Shown here: one piece after another, positions 10,960 through 19,251 of the stretch
Numbering within the stretch: the first letter of the stretch is position 1
Layout of the letters: each line of letters begins with the position of its first letter
NCBI RefSeq assembly: GCF_014203555.1
Contig: NZ_JACHJH010000004.1
Coordinates: forward strand, 575,246 to 639,245
Direction of reading: 5' to 3'
DNA length: 64,000 bases
DNA from: Streptomyces olivoverticillatus
Lineage (GTDB): Bacteria; Actinomycetota; Actinomycetes; Streptomycetales; Streptomycetaceae
The notes under the pieces: generated by a model
What the model was told of the DNA's origin: nothing
The model's input: the letters and a program-made list of their open reading frames with translations, nothing else
The model's database searches: none
Program-made: the position numbers and the translations under genes

Positions 10960-10986
10960 GGAACCTCAACCCCGAATCCGTCGTCC
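10960..10986 (+). promoter_or_regulatory. candidate sigma-E-type promoter of the MprF-like gene
   Basis: GGAACC (10960-10965) is followed after 16 bases by CGTCC (10982-10986). This resembles the -35 (GGAACC/GCAACC) and -10 (CGTC) elements of the envelope-stress ECF factor sigma-E in Streptomyces. The sigE gene itself is in this window (47131-47679). The predicted transcript start is about 65 bases before ATG 11058. Confidence 0.5.
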
Positions 10987-11057
10987 TACAGGGCGCACAT
11001 TGTCCGGGCGCTGCCGCCAGATGGCGCACGTCCACTCGCCATGGACGACGGGAAGAG

Positions 11058-12914
11058 ATGTCTGTCAGGGTAGATGCCAAAAAGTCCGACGAGGTTCCTT
11101 CGGGGCCTAAGTGGCTGTCGGTGCTTGCGCGTATCGTCAAGGGACCCAAACCCGAGAACGTACCTGCCGTCGTCGGCACCGTGGGAGCCTTCATCGGCCT
11201 CGCCGACATAGCGGCCGGCGTCATCCCCAGGTTCCGGTGGAGCAGGGTGCACGCCCTCTCCGAGGTGCTGCCCGGCTCGGTGACCCAGCTGGCCGCGGCC
11301 GGCTCGATCATCGTCGGCATCCTGCTGCTGATGCTGGCCCACGGCCTCAAGCGTGCCAAGCAGCAGGCCTGGCTGGCCGCCGTGATCCTGCTGCCGATCG
11401 GTGCTGCCGCACAGGCGCTCTACCGGCACTCGCACATCGGGGCGGTCCTCTCCCTGCTGCTCTTCGTCTACCTGCTGCGGCACAGGAAGTCCTTCCTGGC
11501 GCTTCCGGACCCGCGCAGCCGCTGGAAGGCGCTGGCCAACTTCATCCTCATGGGCGGGGCCAGCTTCGGCCTCGGCTGGGTGATCGTCGGCTCCCATGCC
11601 GACAAGATGGTCGGCGACCCGCCGGTGATCGAGCAGATCGAGCACGTCATATGGGGCCTCTTCGGCTTCGAGGGCTCGATCCGCTACACCGACCACGTCG
11701 ACTACACCGTCGGCTACTCGCTGGGCGCCCTCGGTCTGCTGACCGTCGCCACCACCGCGTACCTGGCCTTCCGCCCGGCGTACCCGGCGGCCGTCCTCAC
11801 CGAGGAGGACGAGGACCGGCTGCGCGAGCTGCTCGCCAAGCACGGCGAGCGCGACTCGCTCGGCCACTTCGCGCTGCGCCGTGACAAGAGCGTCGTCTTC
11901 TCGCCCTCCGGCAAGGCCGCGGTCTCCTACCGCGTCGTCTCCGGCGTGATGCTCGCCAGTGGTGACCCCATCGGTGACGTCGAGGCGTGGCCGGGCGCGA
12001 TCGAGCAGTTCATGGAGCTGGCCAAGCGGCACTCCTGGACCCCCGCCGTCGCCGGCTGCAGCGAGACCGGCGGTGAGGTGTGGGCCCGCGAGACCGGGCT
12101 GGACGCCCTGGAGATGGGCGACGAGGCGATCGTCGACGTGGCCGACTTCAGCCTGAGCGGCCGTTCCATGCGCAACGTCCGCCAGATGGTCAAGCGCATC
12201 GAGCGCAACGGCTACACCACCAAGGTCCGCCGTGTCGGCGACCTGAACGCCGAAGAGCTCGAGGCCGTCCAGAAGGCCGCCAACGCCTGGCGCGACACCG
12301 AGGACGAGCGCGGCTTCTCCATGGCCCTGGGCCGGATCGGCGACCCCAAGGACCTGGACGCCATCATCGCCACCGCCCACAAGGACCCGGAGGAGGGCGA
12401 GGAGCCCAGCCCCTTCGGCGACCTCAAGGCCATGCAGCACTACGTGCCGTGGGGCAAGGACGGCAGCTCGCTGGAGCTGATGCGCCGCGACCGCAGCGCC
12501 GACCCGGGCATGAACGAGCTGCTGATCGTCGCCTTCCTGCAGGCCGCGCCCGACCTGGACGTCAAGCGCATGTCGCTGAACTTCGCGTTCTTCCGCTCCG
12601 CCCTGGAGCGCGGCAGCAAGCTGGGCGCGGGCCCGGTGGTGCGCGTGCAGCGCACGGCGCTGATCTTCCTCTCGCGCTGGTTCCAGATCGAGTCGCTGTA
12701 CAAGTTCAACGAGAAGTTCCGGCCGCGCTGGGAGCCGCGCTTCGTGGTCTTCCCCAACAGCCGTGACCTGCCGCGCATCGGCTTCGCGATGATGCAGGCG
12801 GAGGGCTTCCTGGAGCTGCCGCGCCTGATGCGCCGCCGCCCGGCCCACCTGAAGTCGGTCGACCAGGCCGATGACGCGCTGGAGGCGCAGGCGGAGGTCA
12901 CCCGCGCGGCGTGA
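11058..12914 (+). CDS. MprF-like membrane protein with phosphatidylglycerol lysyltransferase (DUF2156) domain
   Basis: The 618-residue protein has about six membrane segments in the first 240 residues and then a soluble DUF2156 domain (about 260-600), the double-GNAT fold that moves an amino acid from aminoacyl-tRNA to lipid in MprF/LPG synthases. The visible core is VSYRVVSGVMLASGDPIGD, SGRSMRNVRQMVKRIERNGY, DERGFSMALGRIGDP and RFRPRWEPRFV-like FRPRWEPRFVVF. Such proteins raise the positive charge of the membrane and resist cationic peptides. GGGAAG precedes ATG 11058. The sigma-E-like promoter upstream fits an envelope-stress role. The transferred amino acid cannot be told from sequence. 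Confidence 0.87.
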   Translation: MSVRVDAKKSDEVPSGPKWLSVLARIVKGPKPENVPAVVGTVGAFIGLADIAAGVIPRFRWSRVHALSEVLPGSVTQLAAAGSIIVGILLLMLAHGLKRAKQQAWLAAVILLPIGAAAQALYRHSHIGAVLSLLLFVYLLRHRKSFLALPDPRSRWKALANFILMGGASFGLGWVIVGSHADKMVGDPPVIEQIEHVIWGLFGFEGSIRYTDHVDYTVGYSLGALGLLTVATTAYLAFRPAYPAAVLTEEDEDRLRELLAKHGERDSLGHFALRRDKSVVFSPSGKAAVSYRVVSGVMLASGDPIGDVEAWPGAIEQFMELAKRHSWTPAVAGCSETGGEVWARETGLDALEMGDEAIVDVADFSLSGRSMRNVRQMVKRIERNGYTTKVRRVGDLNAEELEAVQKAANAWRDTEDERGFSMALGRIGDPKDLDAIIATAHKDPEEGEEPSPFGDLKAMQHYVPWGKDGSSLELMRRDRSADPGMNELLIVAFLQAAPDLDVKRMSLNFAFFRSALERGSKLGAGPVVRVQRTALIFLSRWFQIESLYKFNEKFRPRWEPRFVVFPNSRDLPRIGFAMMQAEGFLELPRLMRRRPAHLKSVDQADDALEAQAEVTRAA

Positions 12915-12934
12915 CCTGGCGAGACGCATGACGA

Positions 12935-12971
12935 GCAGGCCCTTCCCGGACACGGTCCGGGGAGGGCCTGC
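12935..12971 (+). terminator. strong hairpin after the MprF-like gene
   Basis: A 15-bp stem (12935-12949 with 12957-12971, GCAGGCCCTTCCCGG side) has only one G-T wobble and a seven-base loop. It starts 21 bases after the stop codon and stands just before the inverted-repeat element upstream of folP. Confidence 0.8.
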
Positions 12972-13015
12972 CCGCTTGTGGCCCGCGAGCGGCATGCCTT
13001 CGGCTGTACGCCCCC

Positions 13016-13201
13016 AGGGCGTGTCCGATGGGTCAGCACAGGCCCTGCGACCCCTGGCACGGCACCTCGCTGCGTTGTCGCACGACCCGAGTACGCCCAG
13101 TACGCGGGTCATGCTCCGCCTTGCGATGCTCCCCCGGCTACCGCTGGGAGGTGCCCCCAGCGCCAGACGCCGCGGGGCCCGCGACCCATCGGACACGCCC
13201 T
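13016..13201. mobile_element. 186-bp MITE-like element with perfect 19-bp terminal inverted repeats
   Basis: The ends AGGGCGTGTCCGATGGGTC (13016-13034) and its exact complement (13183-13201) enclose 148 bases with no credible gene. The right end abuts CTAG (13200-13203). A half-sized hairpin with the same ends lies at 16407-16455, and single ends at 32681-32692 and 50364-50382, so this is a dispersed family in the genome. It could be moved by a transposase encoded elsewhere. I see no clear target-site duplication at the left end. It ends 12 bases before the folP start. Confidence 0.6.
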
Positions 13202-13213
13202 AGGCTGGTTGGC

Positions 13214-14092
13214 ATGAGTACGCTGCGCGGCCGCCTGGGGCCGGTCGGACTGCCCGAGTGGGACCGCTGTGCCGTGATGGGCGTGGTCAACGTCACGCCC
13301 GACTCGTTCTCGGACGGCGGCCGCTGGTTCGACACCACCGCGGCGGTGAAACGGGGGCTCGACCTCGTGGCCGCCGGTGCCGACATGGTCGACGTGGGCG
13401 GGGAGTCCACCCGGCCGGGCGCGTCGCGGGTCGACGAGAACGAGGAGCTGCGCCGGGTCGTCCCCGTGGTGCGCGAGCTGGCGGCGGAGGGCGCGGTGGT
13501 GTCCGTCGACACCATGCGCGCCGCGGTCGCCGAGGCGGCCGTCGAGGCGGGCGCGGTGCTGGTCAACGACGTGAGCGGCGGGCTCGCAGACCCCGCGATG
13601 GTGGGCGTGGTGGCCACGGCCGGGGTGCCGTTCGTGGTGATGCACTGGCGCGGTTTCAGCGCCGACATGAACAGCCGGGCGGTCTACGGGGACGTCTACG
13701 GCGAGGTCCTCGCCGAGCTCCGGGAGCGGGTGGACACGGTGGTCGCCGCCGGCGTCGACCCCGCGCGGATCGTGGTGGACCCCGGGCTGGGGTTCGCCAA
13801 GAACGCCGAGCAGGACCTGGCGCTGGTGGCCCGCCTGGGCAGGCTGCGCCGGGATCTGGAGCTGCCCATGCTGGTGGCCGCCTCGCGCAAGCGGTTCCTG
13901 GGCCGGGTGCTGGCCGGCCCCGAGGGCGAACCACCGCCGGCCCGGGAGCGGGACGCGGCGACGGCCGCGGTCTCGGCGATCGCGGCGCGCGAGGGCGCCT
14001 GGGCGGTCCGGGTGCACGAGGTGCGGGCGAGCGCCGACGCCGTACGCGTCGTACGCGCCGTCGAGGGCGCGGGCGCCGGGGAGGTCCGGTGA
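13214..14092 (+). CDS. folP: dihydropteroate synthase
   Basis: FolP condenses 4-aminobenzoate with hydroxymethyl-dihydropterin diphosphate and is the sulfonamide target. The 292-residue protein shows VMGVVNVTPDSFSDGG, VDVGGESTRPGASRV, VSVDTMRAAVAEAAV, INDVSGG-like VNDVSGG and DPGLGFAKNAEQDL. The start ATG 13214 has no Shine-Dalgarno; instead TAGGCT (13201-13206) lies 7 nt before it, fitting a leaderless promoter whose -10 straddles the end of the inverted-repeat element. The 3' end overlaps the next gene by four bases (GTGA). Confidence 0.95.
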   Translation: MSTLRGRLGPVGLPEWDRCAVMGVVNVTPDSFSDGGRWFDTTAAVKRGLDLVAAGADMVDVGGESTRPGASRVDENEELRRVVPVVRELAAEGAVVSVDTMRAAVAEAAVEAGAVLVNDVSGGLADPAMVGVVATAGVPFVVMHWRGFSADMNSRAVYGDVYGEVLAELRERVDTVVAAGVDPARIVVDPGLGFAKNAEQDLALVARLGRLRRDLELPMLVAASRKRFLGRVLAGPEGEPPPARERDAATAAVSAIAAREGAWAVRVHEVRASADAVRVVRAVEGAGAGEVR

Positions 14093-14586
14093 CCTCCGCC
14101 CCTACGGACAGCGAGCGGGTCGAGCTCGCGAACACCGCCCTGTACGAGGCGATGGAGCGCGGCGACACGGCGGCCATGGACCGGCTCTGGCTGAACGAGC
14201 CCGGCGCCGACGTCTCCTGCGTCCACCCCGGGTGGCCGGTGCTCCGGGGCCGCAGCGAGGTGCTCCGCTCGTATGCGCTGATCATGGCGAGCACCGACTA
14301 CATCCAGTTCTTCCTGACCGACGTCGAGGTGTCGGTGAACGGCGACACCGCGCTGGTCACCTGCACGGAGAACATCCTCAGCGGCGGTCCGGCCGAGAAC
14401 GAGGGCGAGCTGGGGCCGCTGGTGGGCCAGCTGGTGGTGGCCACCAATGTCTTCCGGCGGTCCGGGGACGAGTGGAAGGTGTGGTCCCACCACGGCTCGC
14501 CCGTGCTGGCCGGGCGGGAGGACGACGAGGACGACGCGCCCGGTGCGGAGGGCGACGGAGCGGGGCCGGCCGAACCGACGGTGTGA
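14089..14586 (+). CDS. nuclear transport factor 2 (SnoaL/NTF2-like) family protein
   Basis: This 165-residue protein starts at GTG 14089 overlapping the folP stop, so it is translationally coupled. The NTF2-like fold is indicated by LANTALYEAMERGDTAAMDRLW, the CVHPGWPVLRGRSEVLRSY stretch, alternating strands (FFLTDVEVSVNGDTALVTCTENI) and a closing WKVWSHHGSPV. The last 20 residues are acidic and low-complexity. The conserved place inside the Streptomyces fol cluster suggests a link to pterin metabolism, but no reaction is known. Confidence 0.85.
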   Translation: MTSAPTDSERVELANTALYEAMERGDTAAMDRLWLNEPGADVSCVHPGWPVLRGRSEVLRSYALIMASTDYIQFFLTDVEVSVNGDTALVTCTENILSGGPAENEGELGPLVGQLVVATNVFRRSGDEWKVWSHHGSPVLAGREDDEDDAPGAEGDGAGPAEPTV

Positions 14587-14895
14587 CGAGGGTGACGTGT
14601 GAGGTCGCCTACGCCCATTGGCGTCAGTGTGACGCGTCAGGGGGAAGCCTTCGGCTCCACTCGTTCGGGCTGCGTACGGGGCGGGTAGGGGTGGAGCACG
14701 GGGTCATCGGGTAAGCGCGGCGGAAGCCGACCGGTGCGGGCGGCACGCCCGCCCGCGGCACCCGCGGACGAGCGTTGTCGGTGCTCGCAGGTAGATTCGA
14801 AGGCGGGTAACCCGGCCGAAGGCAGGGTCGGGCGGTGCGCCGGCGGTGGCCGGGGCGCTCCCGGACACCACCGACAACCAGCAGGAGTGATTCGT
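14587..14895 (+). other. 309-base gap before folB: probable promoter and leader
   Basis: No reading frame here has support. The stretch holds a small GCGTCA/TGACGC hairpin (about 14623-14637), a TAGATT hexamer at 14792-14797 that could be a -10 box, and a G-rich leader running to the AGGAG ribosome site of folB (14883-14887). It implies that folB-folK can be transcribed separately from folP. Confidence 0.35.
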
Positions 14896-15255
14896 GTGGA
14901 TCGTGTCGCGCTGCGCGGCTTGAAGGCTCGCGGGCACCACGGGGTCTTCCCCCGGGAGCGCGAGGAGGGTCAGACCTTCATCGTGGACCTGGTGCTGAGC
15001 CTGGACACGCGGGCTGCCGCGGCCGACGACGACCTCGCGAAGACCGTGCACTACGGCATCGTGGCGGAGGAGGTCGTCGGCATCGTCGAGGGCGAGCCGG
15101 TCGACCTGATCGAAACCCTTGCCGAGCGGATCGCCCAGCAGTGCCTCAAGCACGATCCGGTGCGGGAGGTCGAGGTCGTCGTGCACAAGCCGGACGCCCC
15201 GATCACCGTGCCTTTCGACGATGTGACCGTAACGATCACCCGGAGCCGAGTATGA
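14896..15255 (+). CDS. folB: dihydroneopterin aldolase
   Basis: FolB splits 7,8-dihydroneopterin to 6-hydroxymethyl-dihydropterin and glycolaldehyde. The 119-residue product begins VDRVALRGLKARGHHGVFPRERE and contains GQTFIVDLVLSLD, KTVHYGIVAEEVV and VDLIETLAERIA, all typical. GTG 14896 is preceded by AGGAG 8-9 nt away. Its stop overlaps the folK start (ATGA at 15252-15255). Confidence 0.95.
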   Translation: MDRVALRGLKARGHHGVFPREREEGQTFIVDLVLSLDTRAAAADDDLAKTVHYGIVAEEVVGIVEGEPVDLIETLAERIAQQCLKHDPVREVEVVVHKPDAPITVPFDDVTVTITRSRV

Positions 15256-15845
15256 GCAGCAGCGACCCGACCGTGCAGCCGGTGCCCGCCTCCGTGGTGG
15301 AGCAGGTGGACGCCGCCGATGTCACGCTGAGCAACCCCAAACGAGCCGTGATCTCCCTTGGCAGCAATCTGGGCAACCGCCTGGAGACGCTCCAGGGAGC
15401 GATCGACGCACTGGAGGACACGCCGGGCCTGCGGGTCAAGGCGGTGTCCCCGGTCTACGAGACGGAGCCGTGGGGCGTGGATCCCGGCTCCCAGCCCTCG
15501 TACTACAACGCGGTGGTGCTGGTGAAGACCACGCTGCCGCCGCAGTCCCTGCTGGAGCGCGGGCACGCGATCGAGGAGGCGTTCGAGCGGGTGCGCGACG
15601 AGCGCTGGGGTCCCCGCACGCTCGACGTGGACATCGTCACCTACCAGGACGTCGTCTCCGACGACCCGGTGCTGACCCTGCCGCACCCGCGGGTGCACGA
15701 GCGCGCCTTCGTGCTGGTGCCGTGGCACGACGTCGAGCCGGAGGCCGTTGTTCCGGGCCGTGGCGCGGTGGCCGACCTGCTGGCCGAGATGGGCCGCGAG
15801 GGTGTGGCCGTGCGGTCCGACCTGGAACTCCGGCTGCCCGAGTAG
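15252..15845 (+). CDS. folK: 2-amino-4-hydroxy-6-hydroxymethyldihydropteridine diphosphokinase
   Basis: FolK transfers pyrophosphate from ATP to 6-hydroxymethyl-dihydropterin, making the FolP substrate. After about 30 non-conserved residues the family core appears: AVISLGSNLGNRLETLQGAIDAL, VSPVYETEPWG, YYNAVVLVKT, RWGPRTLDVDIVTY and LTLPHPRVHERAFVLVPW. The product has 197 residues and starts at ATG 15252 inside the folB stop, so the two are coupled. Confidence 0.96.
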   Translation: MSSSDPTVQPVPASVVEQVDAADVTLSNPKRAVISLGSNLGNRLETLQGAIDALEDTPGLRVKAVSPVYETEPWGVDPGSQPSYYNAVVLVKTTLPPQSLLERGHAIEEAFERVRDERWGPRTLDVDIVTYQDVVSDDPVLTLPHPRVHERAFVLVPWHDVEPEAVVPGRGAVADLLAEMGREGVAVRSDLELRLPE

Positions 15846-15910
15846 GCGTTCTGCGGGGGCAGACCTTTGAAGACCAGGATGATCACGCGACGACGAGGGG
15901 CGACGGCTCG

Positions 15911-16405
15911 GTGAAGCAACTTCGGATCGGGGTGCTGGCCGGGCTGTTCGCCGTGGCCGGCGTGCTGTCGTGGGCCGGGGCGCGGCTGTGGGACTCCTTC
16001 GGGACCCTGCCCAGCGTGCCGGTGGCGGCTCCGATCGTGCTGGCGGTCATCGCCGTCGTCCTGTTCGCGACGGCGCTGTCGTTGCGCGCGCGGCTGCGGG
16101 CCCAGCGGGAGCGGCGGCCGGGGGCGAAGGGCGTCGATCCGCTGCTGGCCGCCCGTGCGGTCGTTTTCGGCCAGGCGAGTGCGCTGGTCGCCTCGCTGGT
16201 CGCGGGGATGTACGGCGGGGTGGGCGTCTTCCTCGGCCTGGACGGCCTGGAGGCCTCGGCCCGGCGCGACCAGGTGATCTATGCGGGGACGTCCGTCCTG
16301 GCAGGGGCCTGCGTGGTGGCGGCGGCCTTCTTCATGGAGCGCGTCTGCAAGCTGCCGGAAGACGACGAGGAAAACGGCGACGGCCCAGACGCGTCACGCG
16401 CCTGA
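15911..16405 (+). CDS. DUF3180 family small membrane protein
   Basis: The 164-residue protein has about four membrane segments: IGVLAGLFAVAGVLSW, PIVLAVIAVVLFATAL, a VFGQASALVASLVAGMYGG stretch and TSVLAGACVVAAAFFMERVC. It starts at GTG 15911 after GAGGGG. It closes the fol cluster 65 bases after folK, a placing seen in many actinobacteria. Function unknown. The motif-like ERVCKLPEDD at the end precedes an acidic tail. Confidence 0.85.
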   Translation: MKQLRIGVLAGLFAVAGVLSWAGARLWDSFGTLPSVPVAAPIVLAVIAVVLFATALSLRARLRAQRERRPGAKGVDPLLAARAVVFGQASALVASLVAGMYGGVGVFLGLDGLEASARRDQVIYAGTSVLAGACVVAAAFFMERVCKLPEDDEENGDGPDASRA

Positions 16406-16406
16406 G

Positions 16407-16455
16407 GCGTGTCCGGTGGGTCGGTGCGGGGCCTGTGCTGACCCACCGGACACGC
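16407..16455. repeat. short hairpin copy of the CTAG-flanked inverted-repeat family; likely two-way terminator
   Basis: GCGTGTCCGGTGGGTC (16407-16422) pairs perfectly with 16440-16455 around a 17-base loop. It differs from the 13016 element ends by only a few bases and again is followed by CTAG (16457-16460). It begins one base after the DUF3180 stop and ends one base before the stop codon of the convergent ATP-binding gene, whose TAG is part of that CTAG. Confidence 0.65.
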
Positions 16456-16456
16456 A

Positions 16457-17623
16457 CTAGGACCCGGACACCGTCTCTACCACGGCCTCGCTGCGCGCAG
16501 CGCCCGTCGCATCGGCCTCGATCGACCGTCGCAGCGCCTCGTGTAGGCGGGCAGGGGTCAGGACCCCCACGAAGCGGTCCGACGCCTCTCCCTCCAGCAC
16601 CGCGATCCACCCGGCATCGTGCTGCAGCATCGTGCTGAACGCCTGCTTGAGCGACGCCCCCACCGGGACCCATGCGTCCATCCGCCGCGCGTGGTCCCGC
16701 ACGGTCCCCTCGCCGGAGGCCACCGCCTCCGCGGAGATCCAGCCGTGCAGACGGTCCGCGTCGTCCAGGACGACCGCCCAGCGCGCGTCCTCGCGCGCGA
16801 GCCGCTCGCCGGCCTGGGCGAGCCGGTCGTCGAGGTGCACCACCGGCGGCTGTTCGAGGTCGCCGGCCTCGATCGACGTCACCGACAGCCGCTTGAGGCC
16901 CCGGTCCGCGCCGACGAAGTCGGCCACGTACGGCGTCGCGGGCGCGCCCAGCACCGCCGCGGGCGCGTCGAACTGTTCGATCCGCCCATGGCCGTACACC
17001 GCTATGCGGTCGCCGAGGCGGACGGCCTCCTCGATGTCGTGCGTCACGAAGAGCACCGTCTTGCGCACTTGGGACTGCAGCCGCAGGAACTCGCTCTGCA
17101 GGCGCTCCCGGACCACCGGGTCGACCGCGCCGAAGGGCTCGTCCATCAGCAGTACGGGCGGGTCCGCGGCGAGCGCCCGCGCCACCCCGACCCGCTGCCG
17201 CTGGCCGCCCGAGAGCTGGTCCGGGTAGCGGTCGCCGTAGACCGAGGGGTCGAGCCCCACGAGGTCCAGCAGTTCGGCCGCCCGGGCGCGGGCCTTCTTG
17301 CGCTGCCAGCCGAGCAGGTGCGGCACCGTCGCCGTGTTGTCCAGCACCGTCTTGTGCGGGAAGAGCCCCACCTGCTGGATCACATAGCCGATGCGGCGCC
17401 GCAACTCGACGGGGTCGACGGCGGAGATGTCCTCGCCGTCGACGAGGATGCGGCCCTCGGTCGGCTCGATCAGCCGGTTGACCATCTTCATCGTGGTGGT
17501 CTTGCCGCAGCCCGACGGACCGACGAGCGTGACCAGCTCGCCCTCCGCGACCTCGAAGGACAGGTCGTCCACGGCGGTCGTGCCATCGGCGTAGCGCTTG
17601 GTGACATGCTCGAAACGGATCAT
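16457..17623 (-). CDS. glycine betaine/carnitine/choline-type ABC transporter ATP-binding protein with CBS domains
   Basis: This 388-residue ATPase energises import of compatible solutes (OpuCA/ProV type). Walker A is GPSGCGKTTTM (about residues 36-46), the ABC signature LSGGQRQR, Walker B VLLMDEPFGAVDP and the switch FVTHDIEEAV. Residues 250-370 form a pair of CBS modules, which in OpuA sense ionic strength. ATG 17623 has GGGGAG 5 nt before it. It is divergent from the two permease genes and must be co-regulated with them through the 131-base intergenic region. Confidence 0.9.
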   Translation of the reverse strand: MIRFEHVTKRYADGTTAVDDLSFEVAEGELVTLVGPSGCGKTTTMKMVNRLIEPTEGRILVDGEDISAVDPVELRRRIGYVIQQVGLFPHKTVLDNTATVPHLLGWQRKKARARAAELLDLVGLDPSVYGDRYPDQLSGGQRQRVGVARALAADPPVLLMDEPFGAVDPVVRERLQSEFLRLQSQVRKTVLFVTHDIEEAVRLGDRIAVYGHGRIEQFDAPAAVLGAPATPYVADFVGADRGLKRLSVTSIEAGDLEQPPVVHLDDRLAQAGERLAREDARWAVVLDDADRLHGWISAEAVASGEGTVRDHARRMDAWVPVGASLKQAFSTMLQHDAGWIAVLEGEASDRFVGVLTPARLHEALRRSIEADATGAARSEAVVETVSGS

Positions 17624-17754
17624 GGCTCCCCATTGTGGTGGTCCTACCGCTCGAACAATGTTGCCGTTGTGTTGCGGCGGAGGCGAATGTCAGTGGCCGG
17701 GGTTAGGGTCGCCAGTGACCGACCGTGAAGGCCGAGGGGGAGGTGAGGACACGG

Positions 17755-18471
17755 ATGGCGGACCAGAACTGTCTGATCGCCAACGACTGGATCTGCGGCG
17801 AATACCTGCGCACGCGCGGCCAGGAGCTGTCGGACGCCACGCTCCAGCACGTCGGCATCACCCTGGGCTCGGTGGCCATCGGCCTGCTTGTCGCCTTTCC
17901 GCTGGCCCTGTTGGCCCGTAGGTGGCGCGCAGTCGCCGGGCCGGTGCTGGGGCTGACGACCATTCTGTACACCGTGCCGTCGCTCGCCATGTTCTCGCTG
18001 CTGGTGCCGGTCTTCGGGCTGTCGGTGGCCGTGGTGGTGACGGGCCTGGTGCTCTATTCGCTGACGATCCTCGTGCGGAACATACTTGCGGGCCTCGCCT
18101 CCGTGCCCGAGGAGGCGCGGGAGGCGGCGCGCGGGATGGGCTACGGGCCGGTGCGGCTGCTGTTCGGAGTCGAACTGCCCTTGGCCCTGCCCGCCCTGAT
18201 GGCCGGTCTGCGGATCGCCACGGTGTCGACCGTCTCGCTGACGACGGTGGGCGCGATCATCGGCTACGGCGGCCTCGGCAATCTGATCTACGAGGGCATG
18301 CACAGCTACTTCAAGGCGCAGGTGCTGACCGCTTCGGTGCTGTGCGTGGCGCTGGCCGTCGTGGCGGACGTGGTGCTGCTGCTCGTCCAGCGCCTGCTGA
18401 CTCCCTGGACGCGCACGAAGCGGCGGGCGAAGTCCGCTGCGCTGCGGCCGGCCGCGGAGGTGGCGGCCTGA
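17755..18471 (+). CDS. compatible-solute ABC transporter permease (OpuCB/ProW type)
   Basis: The permease has 238 residues with six hydrophobic segments and the EAA loop EEAREAARGMGYGPVRLLFGVELPLALP that contacts the ATPase. The protein starts MADQNCLIANDWICGEYLRTRG; ATG 17755 lies 9 nt after a GGGGGAGG ribosome site. A GTG at 17725 would be in frame but lacks a site. The stop overlaps the start of the second permease (TGATG). Confidence 0.9.
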   Translation: MADQNCLIANDWICGEYLRTRGQELSDATLQHVGITLGSVAIGLLVAFPLALLARRWRAVAGPVLGLTTILYTVPSLAMFSLLVPVFGLSVAVVVTGLVLYSLTILVRNILAGLASVPEEAREAARGMGYGPVRLLFGVELPLALPALMAGLRIATVSTVSLTTVGAIIGYGGLGNLIYEGMHSYFKAQVLTASVLCVALAVVADVVLLLVQRLLTPWTRTKRRAKSAALRPAAEVAA

Positions 18472-19145
18472 TGGGCGTCATCGACCGCACGTGGACGTGG
18501 CTGACCACCGGCGCGCACTGGAGCGGCACGGACGGGGTGTGGCACCGCCTCGGCGAGCACCTGTTCCTGACGGCCGTGTGTCTGCTCATCTCGTGCGCGA
18601 TCGCGCTGCCGATCGCCGTGGTGCTCGGACACCTGGGCAAGGGCGGCGCCCTGGCGGTGAACATCTCCAACGCCGGGCGGGCGGTGCCCACGTTCGCCGT
18701 GCTGGTGCTGCTGCTCCTCAGCCCGCTGGGCTCGCACGGTTCCTGGCCCACCGTCATCGCCCTGGTGCTCTTCGCGATACCCCCGCTGCTGACCAATGCC
18801 TATGTGGGCATGCGCGAGGTGGACCGGGACATGGTTGAGGCAGCCCGGGGCATGGGGATGACGGGCCGTCAGGTGATGGCCCGGGTGGAGCTCCCGCTGG
18901 CCTTCCCGCTCATCGTGACGGGCGTGCGCTCGGCGGCCGTCCAGGTCGTGGCGACGACCACGCTCGCCGCCCTGCCCGGCGGCGGTGGCCTCGGCCGGAT
19001 CATCACGGCCGGTTTCCGGCTGACGGACACCGCGCAGGTGGTGGCGGGGGCGCTGCTGGTGGCCGTGCTCGCGCTGCTGGTCGAGGGCGTGTTCATCCTC
19101 GTGCAGAGGCTGCTGGACCCGCTGCGCCGCCCGGGTGCCGCGTGA
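18471..19145 (+). CDS. compatible-solute ABC transporter permease (OpuCD/ProW type)
   Basis: The second permease has 224 residues with five to six membrane segments and its own EAA loop (DRDMVEAARGMGMTGRQVMARVELPLAFPLI). ATG 18471 shares its first base with the stop of the first permease, so synthesis is coupled. Together they form a heteromeric channel, as in OpuC systems. A hairpin 5-45 bases downstream may lower expression of what follows or protect this mRNA. Confidence 0.9.
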   Translation: MGVIDRTWTWLTTGAHWSGTDGVWHRLGEHLFLTAVCLLISCAIALPIAVVLGHLGKGGALAVNISNAGRAVPTFAVLVLLLLSPLGSHGSWPTVIALVLFAIPPLLTNAYVGMREVDRDMVEAARGMGMTGRQVMARVELPLAFPLIVTGVRSAAVQVVATTTLAALPGGGGLGRIITAGFRLTDTAQVVAGALLVAVLALLVEGVFILVQRLLDPLRRPGAA

Positions 19146-19150
19146 TGCCG

Positions 19151-19190
19151 CGGGCGGGAGATGACGGCTTAAGCGCCGGATCTCCGCCCG
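19151..19190 (+). terminator. hairpin between the permease and binding-protein genes
   Basis: CGGGCGGGAGAT (19151-19162) pairs with ATCTCCGCCCG (19180-19190) with one bulge, around a loop that contains a smaller GGC-GCC stem. It lies in the 106-base gap and could act as partial terminator, setting binding protein and permease levels apart. Confidence 0.55.
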
Positions 19191-19251
19191 GGTGCATGTC
19201 GGCTGGTTAAGTGCGAGACGACTGCTCAAGTGCGAATGGATGGAGTTCGGT

